From Enoplosus armatus (taxonomy: Eukaryota; Chordata; Actinopteri; Centrarchiformes; Enoplosidae): a DNA stretch of 64,000 nucleotides. The stretch lies in contig NC_092184.1 in the NCBI RefSeq assembly GCF_043641665.1, positions 15,126,108 to 15,190,107 on the forward strand, read 5' to 3'. How positions within the stretch are numbered: position 1 is the first letter of the stretch; each line of letters starts with the position of its first letter. Of the stretch, positions 26,601-39,600 are shown in pieces. The notes under the pieces were generated by a model that did not search any database, was not told the origin of the DNA, and saw nothing but the letters and a program-made list of their open reading frames with translations. The position numbers and the translations under genes were made by a program.

Positions 26601-29600
26601 AGTACATTTCCTTTAGTGGCTTCCTGGTCCTTTTTAAAGACACTGTTATGTCTCTATGTCATGTCTGTTTCACTTGCAGGTCTGGTCCAGCGATGTGTGA
26701 TCATCCAGAAAGATGAAAATGGCTTTGGGCTCACTGTCAGTGGTGACAACCCAGTGTTTGTGCAGCTTGTCAAAGAAGGTAAAGTGGAGTCTCAAACTTA
26801 CACAGAAGAAGAGAAAGACTTCTGGTCTCAGCAATTGTAATAGAGATGTTGGCTCCTTTTTCATGCACTGACATCAAACTGTCATGGTAGTTTGCTCTGA
26901 GCTCACAGATATGAGGGGTAATTGGGTAACCACCACCACTCTTGCACTTACTTAGAGATGTGGAGCCATTGACTGTGTGTTTCCTCCTCAGTAGTTTCAT
27001 AGTAGCTGCAGCTTCTGGATACTGATGTGGTCCCCTGCAGTCTTTCACTGTCTGCAGAGGATGATGTGAGCTGTTATCACGTCACAGAAAACATTACACG
27101 CTCTGTACAGTAGTGGAGAGAGATAGAAGAGGAAGGAACTGATCAAGGAGTTTTGTGCACTGTCATTAGTGCTTGGCAGCGTTTAACTATCCATGTATGG
27201 CTCCCCATTTGTGCTTTTGTTACTGACTCAACACAAAGAGCAGTCTACTTAGTTTCATCTGAATAATTTATACAACTTATTTTTTATTTTATTGTGAACT
27301 GAGACTGAGTAGTATCTTGTTGCAGGTTTTCCTTAAATTAAGTCTAATTAAGCTTTTGCTCATCAGCCTGCTGTGGTAAAACTTTTTGTTGCTCTGAAAT
27401 TCTGAAATTCTAATAATTTACTGACAAATCATATAGTCACAAGTTATCAGTCATTCCTGTCCCTCTATTTTTAGCCCAACTGATCAGACAACGGTATGTC
27501 CTTAGTTCAGCGACACAAGTTAATATTTCTATACTAATACACAATTGAAGACTCAAAAATGCACATCATAAGTATATAAATACTTCAGCTGTATGCTGCC
27601 GACTATAGAGTCAGAAGTGGATCTCATAATAAATAACCTGTCTCGTGCCTAAATCCCTTTGTTTGGGGTGGAGCAGTGAAACAGGTCCTTCTCGTAATGT
27701 AACCACTGTTATGGTCTTTCAAAATAGCACTCAAATAGTCACTTTGCAACATCCGGTCTGTCAAGGCTGTATGTTGTATTCATTGTGCTGAAATATCAAC
27801 AATTGCACCATGAAGCTGTATTTCTTTCGTGTTTTCCCGCCATCCTTTTCATTCTTCCATTTGTTCCATTTCTATCATCACCTCTTCTCTTGCTTTAACG
27901 CTCTTTTCCTCTGTGTTTGTCAGATGGGGCTGCAATGCGGGCAGGTGTTCAGACAGGAGACAGGATCATCAAGGTATTGTGCTCATCTGCCTCCATGTCT
28001 TTAAACTGCTCTCGTCATTGTTTTCTTGTCCAAGGCCAATAAAGAGGCTGTAGGCTGCCACCTTCTGGTCAGTCAGTATTCCTACTCTCTTTATGCTGTG
28101 TCTGAGAATGAGATGTAAAATTGTAAAGCTGGGCCTATAATGGGATGTTTTGGACTTGGTATCTGTTTTTATCATAGTCTCATCATAGTACCATTGTTGT
28201 CTTCCAGGTTAACGGGACCCTTGTTACACATTCTAATCACATTGAGGTGGTGAAGCTTATCAAATGTGAGTTCCTCTGTCTGTGCTCAAGCAAAAGCCAC
28301 ATTTTAATGATGAACCTTCAATTAAAACTGACATTTTGCTGCGATTTTTCCTTTCTAGCGGGGTCCTATGTGGCCCTCACAGTGTTGGGGCGTCCTCCAG
28401 GGCTCGCCCAGATCCCTTTGTCTGAAGCAGAGTCTGAAATGTTGGGCGTTAGTATTTCCTCTCCAAACTCCCCAGCAACAGAACGCCCCTACAGTCCTCA
28501 GGACCGCCTCTCCTCCACTCAACCACCATGGGTACTAAAGACCAGATCAGTTACTTCTGTTGCCCTCTTGGCTCCTATTCCTTGCATTCCTTCTTCATCC
28601 TCATTCCTCATCATCCAGGGGATTTCCACCTGGGTTATCTATGTCTTTCTCCTCCTTCTAAATGTGAAGGAGGTGGTGGCTATATCTCGTCCTTTCTTAG
28701 AAATGTGTATGCTTCAATATTTGTTAAATGTATGTGAATTACTGATACTATTATTATCTAATATTTACTTGAATGCTTCTCACCTGTGGTCTCATGCACA
28801 GCTCCTCCCTATGCTTTTTCAACTGCCCTTTTCGTTTTTTCACCACAGGATGAGAATAGCAGTATCTGCAACCAGAAGGTTGACATCTTGCAAAAGATGC
28901 TCTCAAGAGAGCAGCAGGAGCTGCAGGTTAGCAGAACACACATCACTTCCACTTACTGTCTTCTCTCTATTGTAACACTGTTTTCCTCGGTAGATGTTGG
29001 CATTGTATCTAAACCCTGTTAAGGATTGTGTTATTTTCTGTATTGGAAATGAAAGGATCAGCTCTAATTCATCTTTAAATAGAATATCACTTAGGATAGG
29101 AGGCTGGTACTATGTGTGCACTTGACAAGACTGCTGTTTTTCATGCAGCGATTTTGAGACACCCCACGCTTCATACCAGAGTCAACATATGACATGTTTT
29201 ACTTGCCTGATTGTATACAAATAACAGGATACAACTAATGCTGATTCCTTGTTTTGATTTCACACCTCCTGCTGTACAGGCCATGAAGGAGGAGTACAGC
29301 AGGAACCCCTCCCCCAAACTACTGAAAGACATCCAGGAAGCTAAGAAACACATTCCTCAGCTGCAGGGTCAGCTCTTCAGGGCCACTGGGGCAACACAGG
29401 TAAAGCAAATAACCCCCCTCTAACTAACTAACTACCCCCATGTACTTGCATACAGAAAAGGGTATCTAGGGACACTGATCTACCAGCAATAACCAAACAA
29501 CCTTTGTATAATTTTGTTTAGTGCGTTTAGGGATCGCTTCAGACAAACAATAATCCTAATCTTATCAGAGGATTAGGCTTTGTCTGTGGGAAGCCACTCT

Positions 29601-32600
29601 TTTGTGTCTGTGTGACAGCTTATTTTATATACCTCACTCACTGAACCTTGTGTTATGTATGTCAACATGTTAGGCTGCCCTCTCAATTTTATATTTTATG
29701 AGATTACACTCTTGAAATACTCATTAATTCATACATATATTAATACCAATGTAGCCTGTTAGGTTGTTCTTAGCTCTTGTCTGTGTTTCATTCTGGACTG
29801 TGTGAATCTTGTTGTTATATAATAAGGTTGTTCATAATTAGTAACTAATCTTGTGTTTGCATGAATCCGTAGGAGGCTGCTCCAGGTGGTGATGCAGGTG
29901 ATGGTAGCATGTTTGAGACAGAGCACACTCCCGCCTCCAAGGGAGACAACAGTACAGACCTGTCCTGGAGCAGCACTCCTGTAAGTTGTCATCTATCAGC
30001 TCTGCTAACCAACACAATTTAAATTTCTCTGTGAACTTCATATTAAGCCTTGATTCCAAGGCTGGATAAGCTCTAGGACAATAGATTCATGGCATCATGC
30101 TCAATTAAATGAATCGTCTTAATTAGCCCTGCTTGGCTTGGGCTACTTTAGATCTCGACAACACCAGTGCAGGCACAAGAACTGTATGTATTGGTTCTGC
30201 ATCAAACTACTGTTGATCATGTATGATAACTAATGAAATAAATTCTTTGGCAACAGTTGTTGAGTTTTTGGGGGATTCCTTTTTTAAAATGGAGATTGAT
30301 TTGATAATGTAATGTTTCGTTCCATCCTACCTACAGATATCTCGCGTATTTGGGCCTGGATCTCCAGAGAGCCTGTGCCCAAGAGAGTCATCCTACCCCA
30401 GCCCAAAGAGCACACCCAGGAACAGCTTGAACTCCTGCCACTCTCCAGAGGTAGAGGACACCACTGACCTGGTAGCTATACTCTTTGTAAATTCTGCCCC
30501 TGAAATGTGCTTATTCACTCCCTTTCGTGGTGTAAACTTAGAAAAGAGTGCATTTTTGAAGTGTGTTTTATTGGAGAATTTTACAATGTACCACTGTCTT
30601 TTCCCCAGGACTCTCTGTCCCCTACCAGAGTCAGCAGTCCCTCTTCCTCCCGCCTCGTCTCACAAATCATTGGAGCTGAGGATGACTATTTTGATTCAGA
30701 CCAGGAGCAGGTATTTTACCACAGGGCCATCTTGACATCCATGTCAATCATGATATCACTAAACACAGCTGTCACGTTCAAAATATTTGAATTTGATAAT
30801 TATAAACATTTCTTTGTAAGCAAGGTCTAAATGATATCATTCATACTCATGTCACATGTGAAGTCTGCACAGATGACAAGACTGCAAATTGTGATGTTTG
30901 TTTCAGACAAATGGCCAGTGTAACAACTTTAACAGCATTGAGCAGCTCAAGTCTCGCCCTGCCCACCTCGCAGCCTTCCTTCACCACGTCATCTCTCAGT
31001 TTGACCCTGCCCCTGTGGTAAGACCCTCTTCCCTAACACCTTTTATGTATTCATTTCCTGTTTCCCTGTTTTCTTTTTCAATTAATTCTAATCTTATATC
31101 CACAGCTGTGCTACCTCTATGCTGACCTCTACAAGCAGACCAACTCCAAAGAGACCAGACGGGTGTTCATGGACCTCCACACCTTTTTCATTGACCGGGG
31201 AGCAGTAAGTACAGTTTTTTTTCCCCACAGTGAAATATGGCCAACACTACAGGTCAGACTCATCCAATGTTCATCTGTCTGTCTGTCACACAAGATGCAC
31301 AGAGTATGTTACTGATTTTTTACAAAAAATGGTAAAATTTTGCATGTCCCCACACTTCCAGAGCATTTTCAAATGCCTAAACATTTGTTGTTGTTTAGTC
31401 TTTAAATCTTGTCAATAAATCTAAAACACCATGAGATTTTTGACAAAACATCCACATGACCAAAAAACTCATTTTCATAGTTAACACCAAATTGCATAGG
31501 ACAGTCACATTTAGAGGTTGGAATAAGGTCATACATTACACAAATTGGCTCTTACATCATTCATAAGTGATGACATGTGATTATGAGTGCCTTGATTTAT
31601 GATCTTCACTCACATTGACATTTAATATCATTTGAAAGTGTTTGGGGGACTTGAGTGTATTCACTTATTTCTTTTTTGTTCCAATTTGAAGTTGATTTGT
31701 TTCGTTTTTTTCTTCTTCTTTTTTCTTTTACAGAATTTGAAAGTTACTGTTCCTGAATCCATCTCTGCTGATCTCGGTAAGAATTTCATGCTGTGCTTTT
31801 GCTTCATTTGGTTGTCTGCCTAATGTAATTTTGAGTAGGGGATTTTCTTTTTGTTACGGTCACCTTTTTGGCTCACTGTAACCATTTGCCCATCCTCATT
31901 ATACACTCCCTGTAAGTTGATCATTTACTCAGCCATGCACACTCTCTACTAAGGTGTTAAGAAATCAAATGGTCTGATGGTTTGGAAAGTATTGCTTAAC
32001 CTCAACAGTGCATATTTCGTGTGCCCTTGCCACAATCATAATCATACAAACCACTTGGAGTACAGTATATGAGAGTGTGTATGTGCATGTGTTTGCAGAC
32101 CGGCGGCGGACAGAACTGATCCCAGAGGAAATAAACAGACAACATGTTCAAACGCTGCAGGACTCTCTGCTCCCTGACATCCAGAAGAACCTTGAGGATT
32201 TCAGGTAAACTTGTCAACTCTGAATTTGGTTATTTCGTACATCGAGCAAGTGAAAAAACCTAAGTTATGTTATCAACCTAACCACGCTATGACTTGATAT
32301 GTTGGTACATGTAGGCAGAAGCGCAGTATGGGCCTAACGGTGGCAGAAGTAGAGTTGGCCAGACTCGACCAAGAGAGAGTCAGAGATCGTGTCACTTTGG
32401 AGCGAGAGCGCTCCTATGCTGAAAACATCGTCGCCAAGATAGAGGATATCCTGTAAGTAGGACATGTGTCATATACAGACATTCGCTGCTCAGATGCACA
32501 AATACTCACAATCTCATGTTTCTAAACATTATTAGCCGCTCAGACTCAGTTTTTCTTCTTTGTGTTATTTATAGGTTAACTACTCAGACCGCAGAGGAAG

Positions 32601-35025
32601 AGAAATGGTAAGCAAACTTATATTGTGGAGCATTTGGTTGATTGATATGAAGGGTATTTCTCATAAGCATATGATGGGGATCAGTTAGGGCTTCAAGGGC
32701 TCTCATGGCCCCTCGAACCATCTGTGTATTTGTTGCATTTATAGTCTGTGATGTGTCTCTAATGATAATATAATTACCGTGTCACAGCTTATTTTAGACT
32801 TTTTTTTACTCCTTTAAATTAATTATAGTACTAAATTATTATCTGTCATTGGTAGTCATTTTTAAACTTTGATGTTTCGACTAAGAACATATAACATATT
32901 GGTGTCATCCAAGCCCCGCTCTACACCCCCCACACTTTACAAATGAAGCACTCGGGCAGTCTCTTAAAGATAACATGTAATTTATGCAGTATGTTTATAT
33001 TAAATAATTCAAAAGTGTGACTGATTGAAACAGTCTTGTTTGAAATGCCATATGGTCGCAGCACAGCCCAGATGGTTTGTGTAGAAATTGTATGAGAAGG
33101 ACTGGTATGACATATGGTACGAGTCACAATATGGACGCTTGTTCTCTTCAATTTTAGCGTTCTGTTGTTGTTTTATTGGTTTGAATTCAGGCGTTGTCAC
33201 TTTTGTTTTCATTTAGCACTACAATGCAGTATGTCATCTATACATACATGAAGCACCTTGGTGTGAGGGTCAAGGAACCTCGCAGTCTGGAGTCCAAACG
33301 GGTCAGGATCAACTTTCTTCCCAAGATCAAGGTACTTTATGTTACTCTTTACGCTTTGGTCCTTCTCTCTCTCTCCCTTTGTCATCTACCTGACACTTCC
33401 CTTGTTTTTTATAAAATACAGAAAAGCATCAAGACAGAAAAGGAAGGAGAAGAGAAGGTGAAGAAACCCAGATTTCCCAGTATCCTTGGACCTCAGCGTC
33501 GCCCCAGCCGCATTGAAGCAGCATCAGGTGAGTTAGGACTTTTGAATAAGCCAAAATTATGACACTACTTCGAAAGCTTTTTCAAATCTACACCGCTTTT
33601 CTCTTCAGTGGGTAAAGCCTTGGATGGTCGCCCCCGGCCTCAGAAACAGTTGTCTCAGCCCACACTGGGGGCAAGTGAGCACATAGAAGGTGGACGTCTA
33701 AGAGGCAGCCAATCGAGCGAGGGCTCTGAACTCATACACTCCATGTCTGTCAACACCTCATCCCCAAACAGCGGCACCTATAGCTCAGACACTAGCCGAG
33801 ACACTGACATGGGTGAGCCACTGAACAACTGAATTAACCATCAGTAGAAGAAAAAGACAGACAAAGCGTTCATTTCTAACTCATAACTTGTCTCTCAGGT
33901 GGGACTCCGACCTCAGGCCCCTCCAGGCTGAGTGACGGCCTTCAGTCCGACCCTCTGGATGGGTTGCCGTACCCTGCTTCGCATTTTGACCTTTACAGCC
34001 TGGACCAACTGCAAGAGGATGACAGAGAAAGCGACAGGTGCATTTACAGTCACAGTTGCAGTAACACTTTAGCTTACTTACATAGAGAAAATGTATTTTT
34101 AACATAAATATCTCTGTTAATATTTTTTATAGAGCTCACGAGGGAACACCAAAGGCCATAAGAAGGTGAGGATACCTGATCATTTTGACTTTTCTAACAA
34201 AAAAATAAATAAGGGGTGATATGCAGTGGTAAGTTTTTATTAACCAGACGAAAAGCTAACTTTCTGTCTTGCCCTAGGCTTGAGGGACTGGGCGCTGCTG
34301 ATGTCCAGAGTGAGGACGACCAGGGAACAGACTCTGAGCATGACCCCCCGAACTGGCAGCAGCTGGTGGGACGAGAGGTCCTAGCGGGTCTCAGGCCTCA
34401 GGAAATCAAGAGACAGGAAGTCATCAATGGTGAGCACATGGCTTACCACTTCACATAATATTACAATTCATTGTGTTCACAGTGAGTAGACAGGAGAAGA
34501 GAGAGAGATGTGCAGCAGCAGAGCATTTTTTGGGATCCAACCCAAGTTGCTGTCAAATGTACAGTACATCATGTTGAGCCGCGCAAATGATCTGCCATCT
34601 TGAATTAACATCTCACATTGTGTCTGCAGAGCTGTTTTACACGGAGCGTGCACATGTGCGGATGCTGAGAGTTTTGGACCACGTTTTCTACCAGAAGCTC
34701 TCCAAAGAGGCCATCCTTCCTCCTGCTGACATCAAGAATATCTTTACCAACCTGGAGGAGATTCTACAGCTGCATGGTACACACACACACACACACACAC
34801 ACATAAAACACGCACATCCTGAAATCAATCAAAAGTTCTTAATCCATGCACGACTGCTCTAGAAGGCACTAAGACGCAGTGAAAACAACCTCCGAAGTGA
34901 GGCAGTGAGAATTAAGATTAAAGTAAACTAAACTACAACAGAAGGAAAAAATATAGAACTTAAACTGTGTATACACTCAGCACCCTCACATTATCATGTT
35001 GTATTCATCATCTTTGTTATTTTAT

Positions 35026-35083
<58 letters not shown>

Positions 35084-36628
35084 AGTGCCCATTGGTGTCT
35101 CTCCTTTGAATTTCAGTTTCAATACTGGAGCAAATGGCAGCCGTTCGGAAGAGAAATGAGTCGTCAGTAATTGATCAGATAGGAGACGACTTGCTCTCCT
35201 GGGTGAGTACAATTCTCAGGCTGAAATTGTATTTCCTCTTTCAAACATTTTCTTAGATTGAATCAATTTCAAGATGACTGATGCGGTTGGAAAAAAAAAA
35301 CGTATTGTGCGTGAAGAAATTGAACTGTTGCCCGAAATTGCTTTATAGTGAGAGAAAAAAATGTTGATGTTGGCTTGAGATTTCTTTCCTCAGCCTCAAT
35401 TCTGTTAATTTTGACAAGTCGTATGAACATGGAAATGGTTATGTACAGTTTATATATGCTATATATAGCTAAGGGGTTATTTGCAGTTATTTCACACTAA
35501 ACATTAAATCCTTAAATCCTACACCAAAATCCTGAAAGACAAAACCTTAAACATGCCACAAAAGACTCTGCCCTCCTCAGTAACAAGAAATGTAATCAAA
35601 GTGGAAGCAAGCGAGTGAAATAGAAGCCTTTTCCTCAGTAAATGGTTATGTCAGACAGTGCCCTAGATTTGGCTGACATCTCCGCATCTTGATATCATGT
35701 GTGATACATTAGATGAGAGGTAGCCACATATCAGCTGGCAGCCTTGTCTAAAATGTCTCTATGGGGGATAAGTAGGGTAAACGGTCCCCTGAGGGTCTGA
35801 GCATTGATCTAGTCTACATTTAAACTTAAGCTGTCTCTGCTACTAGGACTTAAGCCTGGCCCCCTTCTGGGAGTTAGTGCTCATCGTAGTGGTTAAATAC
35901 TAGACATTTCTATGGCAAGTACCCCTGACCCAGATCAACCGAGTGACTGATCGCCGTCTCTGTCCGTCTCTGCTCTGTCCCGTCTTGGGTTGGGTGGTTA
36001 CAGTTCAGTGGTGGAGAGGAGGAGAAGATCAAGCAGGCGGTGGGGACGTTCTGCAGTAACCAGCCTTTTGCTCTGGAGATAATCAAGACCAAGCAGAAGA
36101 AAGACTCGCGGTTTACTTCGTTCATCCAGGTACTGACATTATGCTCACATATTGCAGACAAATTGTTACTCAACAGAAATAACATTTTATTGAACATTCG
36201 TAATGTGCAGAATGTGTCATACTGAGGAGTTAAACGAACAAGATGTAAATCTGTTTGATTCAGGGAATTCAACTAAAATGTCACATCTCTGAATAAAAAC
36301 CTGCATTTAGTGTTGCTCAATCACCATTTATACTTCCTACAAGATGTGTTTTGGCTGTTTGGTGACCACTGAAGTTCACCCAACCTCTATATATTTTTTT
36401 ATTGCTTTACAGGAGGCAGAGAGTAATAGACAGTGTCGCCGACTGCAGCTTAAGGACATCATTCCTGTAGAGATGCAGCGGCTCACCAAGTACCCCCTGC
36501 TACTAGAGAACATCGCCAAGTACACAGGTGCTGTATTGTTGCCTTACCCATCAGAGTTCCTTCACAACAGTTGGCAGTGATTTGTTCATGATGTAATCAG
36601 CTTATGTGCGCAAATTACTCCACGTACT

Positions 36629-36672
<44 letters not shown>

Positions 36673-39600
36673 TCGTAGTGATTCAAAACAAAATGTTTGA
36701 ATAAACCAAAAATGGGGCAAGTAGATATTTGTTGTATTGAATGATAATAGAATGATTCATTATAACGATTATTTTCATTTTCCGTTTGTGATGATCTGAT
36801 CTTTTTTTTTTTTTGGTTAATCAATAAATTATTTGTTCTATTAAATATCAGAGTCTGAAAATTCCCATCACAAATTTCTAGAGCTTCAAATGTCCCAAAG
36901 AAGAATGGGAAAGCCAGCAAATCTTCACATTTGAGAAGTTGAAAGCAGTGAATTTTGGGCATTTCTGTTTTTTAAAAAAAAGACGTCGCTGCAGCTTTAT
37001 AATAAAATATAGTGGCAAAATGACACTTGATATGATTAAATCATACAATGAAGCACCTGCCAGCCACTTGTTCTGGCTTTGGACATACATGAAACCTCTA
37101 CGATGTCAACATGCCGGCAGGAAGAGCCACAGGACAGATTTGTGCATTCATACAAACCACTTACAGTTCATGCAGGTACAAAAACTGATCCCTCTCCTGC
37201 CGTCTTAGTCTGACACTTCAAAGTCTGTTTCACTCAGTCACGAATACTTCAGTTATTGACTTACAGTCAATCACTGACTTTGTCACAGGGAGAGACATTG
37301 TGAGAGACAGTTTCAAACCACTATTAATTCTCTCCTCAGTTCATCACACTGGCTGGATACCTCAATAGCTTTGCTGCACCAGTAAAGGTTTATAACATAT
37401 CTGGTCTGATAGTTGTCGTTGTCATCTAGACAAGAAATGAATTCTTGCTCTAAGTTTGGCTGCACTGCTGCAACACCCTGCATGTGACCTCCATGAGTTC
37501 AATTATACATCCAGCCTTTCCCCCCTGTGATCCTCAAATCAATTAGATCCTATGAGGCAATTAATTCAAATATGGAAATTAATTTACTCCTGTTGAGAGT
37601 AACCATAGAAACACGTAATACTGGGATAATACCTACTTTGCATTTTATAATCTGAGTGTAATATAATACAATAGATAAAAATGGAAATCAACTCATAAGA
37701 TAGAAGAAAGTGGATAAAAATGCAGCAAATGAAGTCTTAAGCAAGGTTCTGCGTGGCATCATGCCAACCATTAGTGAATTACAGACAAATGGAGAGATTA
37801 TCATTTTAATGGTCCTGGAGGGGTAGTGCACATTTTGGGAAATGTCTCACCCATTATTTGGTCCATCATTTTAGTCTTGGCTGGGGTTTTGGTCTCACAC
37901 AGAGAGAACGCGCTAACGATAAAGTATAACCAGCTATTATGGGATCATAATGCCCCCCTGCTTTATCATAATTTTTAAGAACGATGGTGTGTTAATGGAC
38001 AGAGGAAATATCAATTTGCCGGACAGCCCCCCTGCAGAACTTAGGAGGCCTTACTTCTTATTTGATGTCATAATATCTTTCAGACAACGCAGTGGAGAAG
38101 GACAAAGTGAAGCAGGCGGCAGACTGCTGTAGAAAGATCCTCAATCACGTCAACCAGGCTGTGAAGGAATCTGAGGACAAGCAGGTGTGATGTTTTTTAA
38201 AATCTCCTTTCCATTTTATGCCATCCCCTAGACTTTTCTCCTCCTCTCTTTCAGCCTCATCTTAAGTCCTTTCTTTCTCCCTGCTCTACCACAATTTATT
38301 TTCTACCTCCTTTGCTCCCCAGGCAGTGGCTTCCATTTAAAGAGCGCTTACTTATCCCTTTTCCTCTGTCTCCATTTCTCTCCGTCCTTCCTCTAGAGGT
38401 TGGAGGACTATCAGAGAAGATTGGACCTCTCGTCTCTAAAGCAGACAGACAACCCCATGATCCTGGAGCTAAAGGTGAGATATCTACACGACCCTTTTAG
38501 CTTCAGCTAAAGCATGCTCACTTGTTGTACACCCACATACGCTGTTTGAAATATCTGCTGGATAGAAAGGTAGTGCTGTGTGGGAATGGCTGCCTAGACC
38601 AGTAGCAAGTACTTACAAGCTTTAAATGTTTTTTCCCGTTCTGCCTCCATTAGAACTTGGATCTAACCAAGAGAACAATGGTGCACGAGGGGCCGCTGTC
38701 ATGGAAAGTGAACAAGGACAAGACTATTGGTTTGTAATCAGCACATTATAAGAGTTTGATTGTTATTTAAGCTTTAATATTGCTTCCAAAAACTCCAGTA
38801 GACCATCGCTCATGTTTGACAGGTAAAGACAAATATCTTCTCTCTCGTCTCCTTTCAGAGTTGTATACACTCCTCCTGGAGGACATCCTGGTTCTGCTAC
38901 AGAAACAAGACGAGCGTCTGATCCTGAAGTGTCACAGTAAAAACCTGGCAGGCACCGCAGATACCAAACATATCTTCAGCCCCATCATCAAGCTCAACAC
39001 TGTGCTGGTGCGCTCTGTGGCCACAGGTCAGTTAACACCCAATCTCTTGTCTGTTTATCTCTTCTACATTTTACAAAAATAGCAGAACAAATCAGGATCA
39101 GATCAAAACAAACGAACAAAAGAACCCCTCACGATACAACATCCAGGTATACGACCCAGGATAAGGTTATCAGGCTTCATGCATGTAGGGCAGAATTGAG
39201 ATTAATCTCACCCCAAACCTTCTGTCCACACCCTCTCCTGCCAGACAACAAGTCCTTCTTCGTCCTATCCATGTCAGAAAACGGAGCCCAGATCTATGAG
39301 CTGATGGCGCCCACAGTCTCCGATCAGAGAACGTAAGTCCATATACCTTTTGATTGATTCATAAAATGCTCATTAAGTTAATTGTATTGTTAAATGGGCT
39401 AATAAACTTTTTTTCCGTGTACAAGGTGGCAGCGTCTAATCACTCAGAGAGCCGATGCCATGAAAGTCAAACCTCACAGCGTCATACCGTTACCTCAGAC
39501 TGAGTATGTTGCTTTATCGTCTTTATTATTTGATCTGATCAGATGGGTCTCAGAGTTTGAGCTTGTCACTAACATAAGATGTTGCTTGTGCGGCAGTGGG

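Noticed and set aside
28247..28975. 242-residue single ORF on the + strand
   Set aside because: It reads through the end of exon 6, introns and parts of exons 7 and 8 in mixed frames. The spliced arhgef12 model explains its conserved parts; the rest is intron.
37808..37925. Possible additional foldback MITE copy in arhgef12 intron 28
   Set aside because: Only about 25 bp resembles the element's outer end, and no matching second arm was found.
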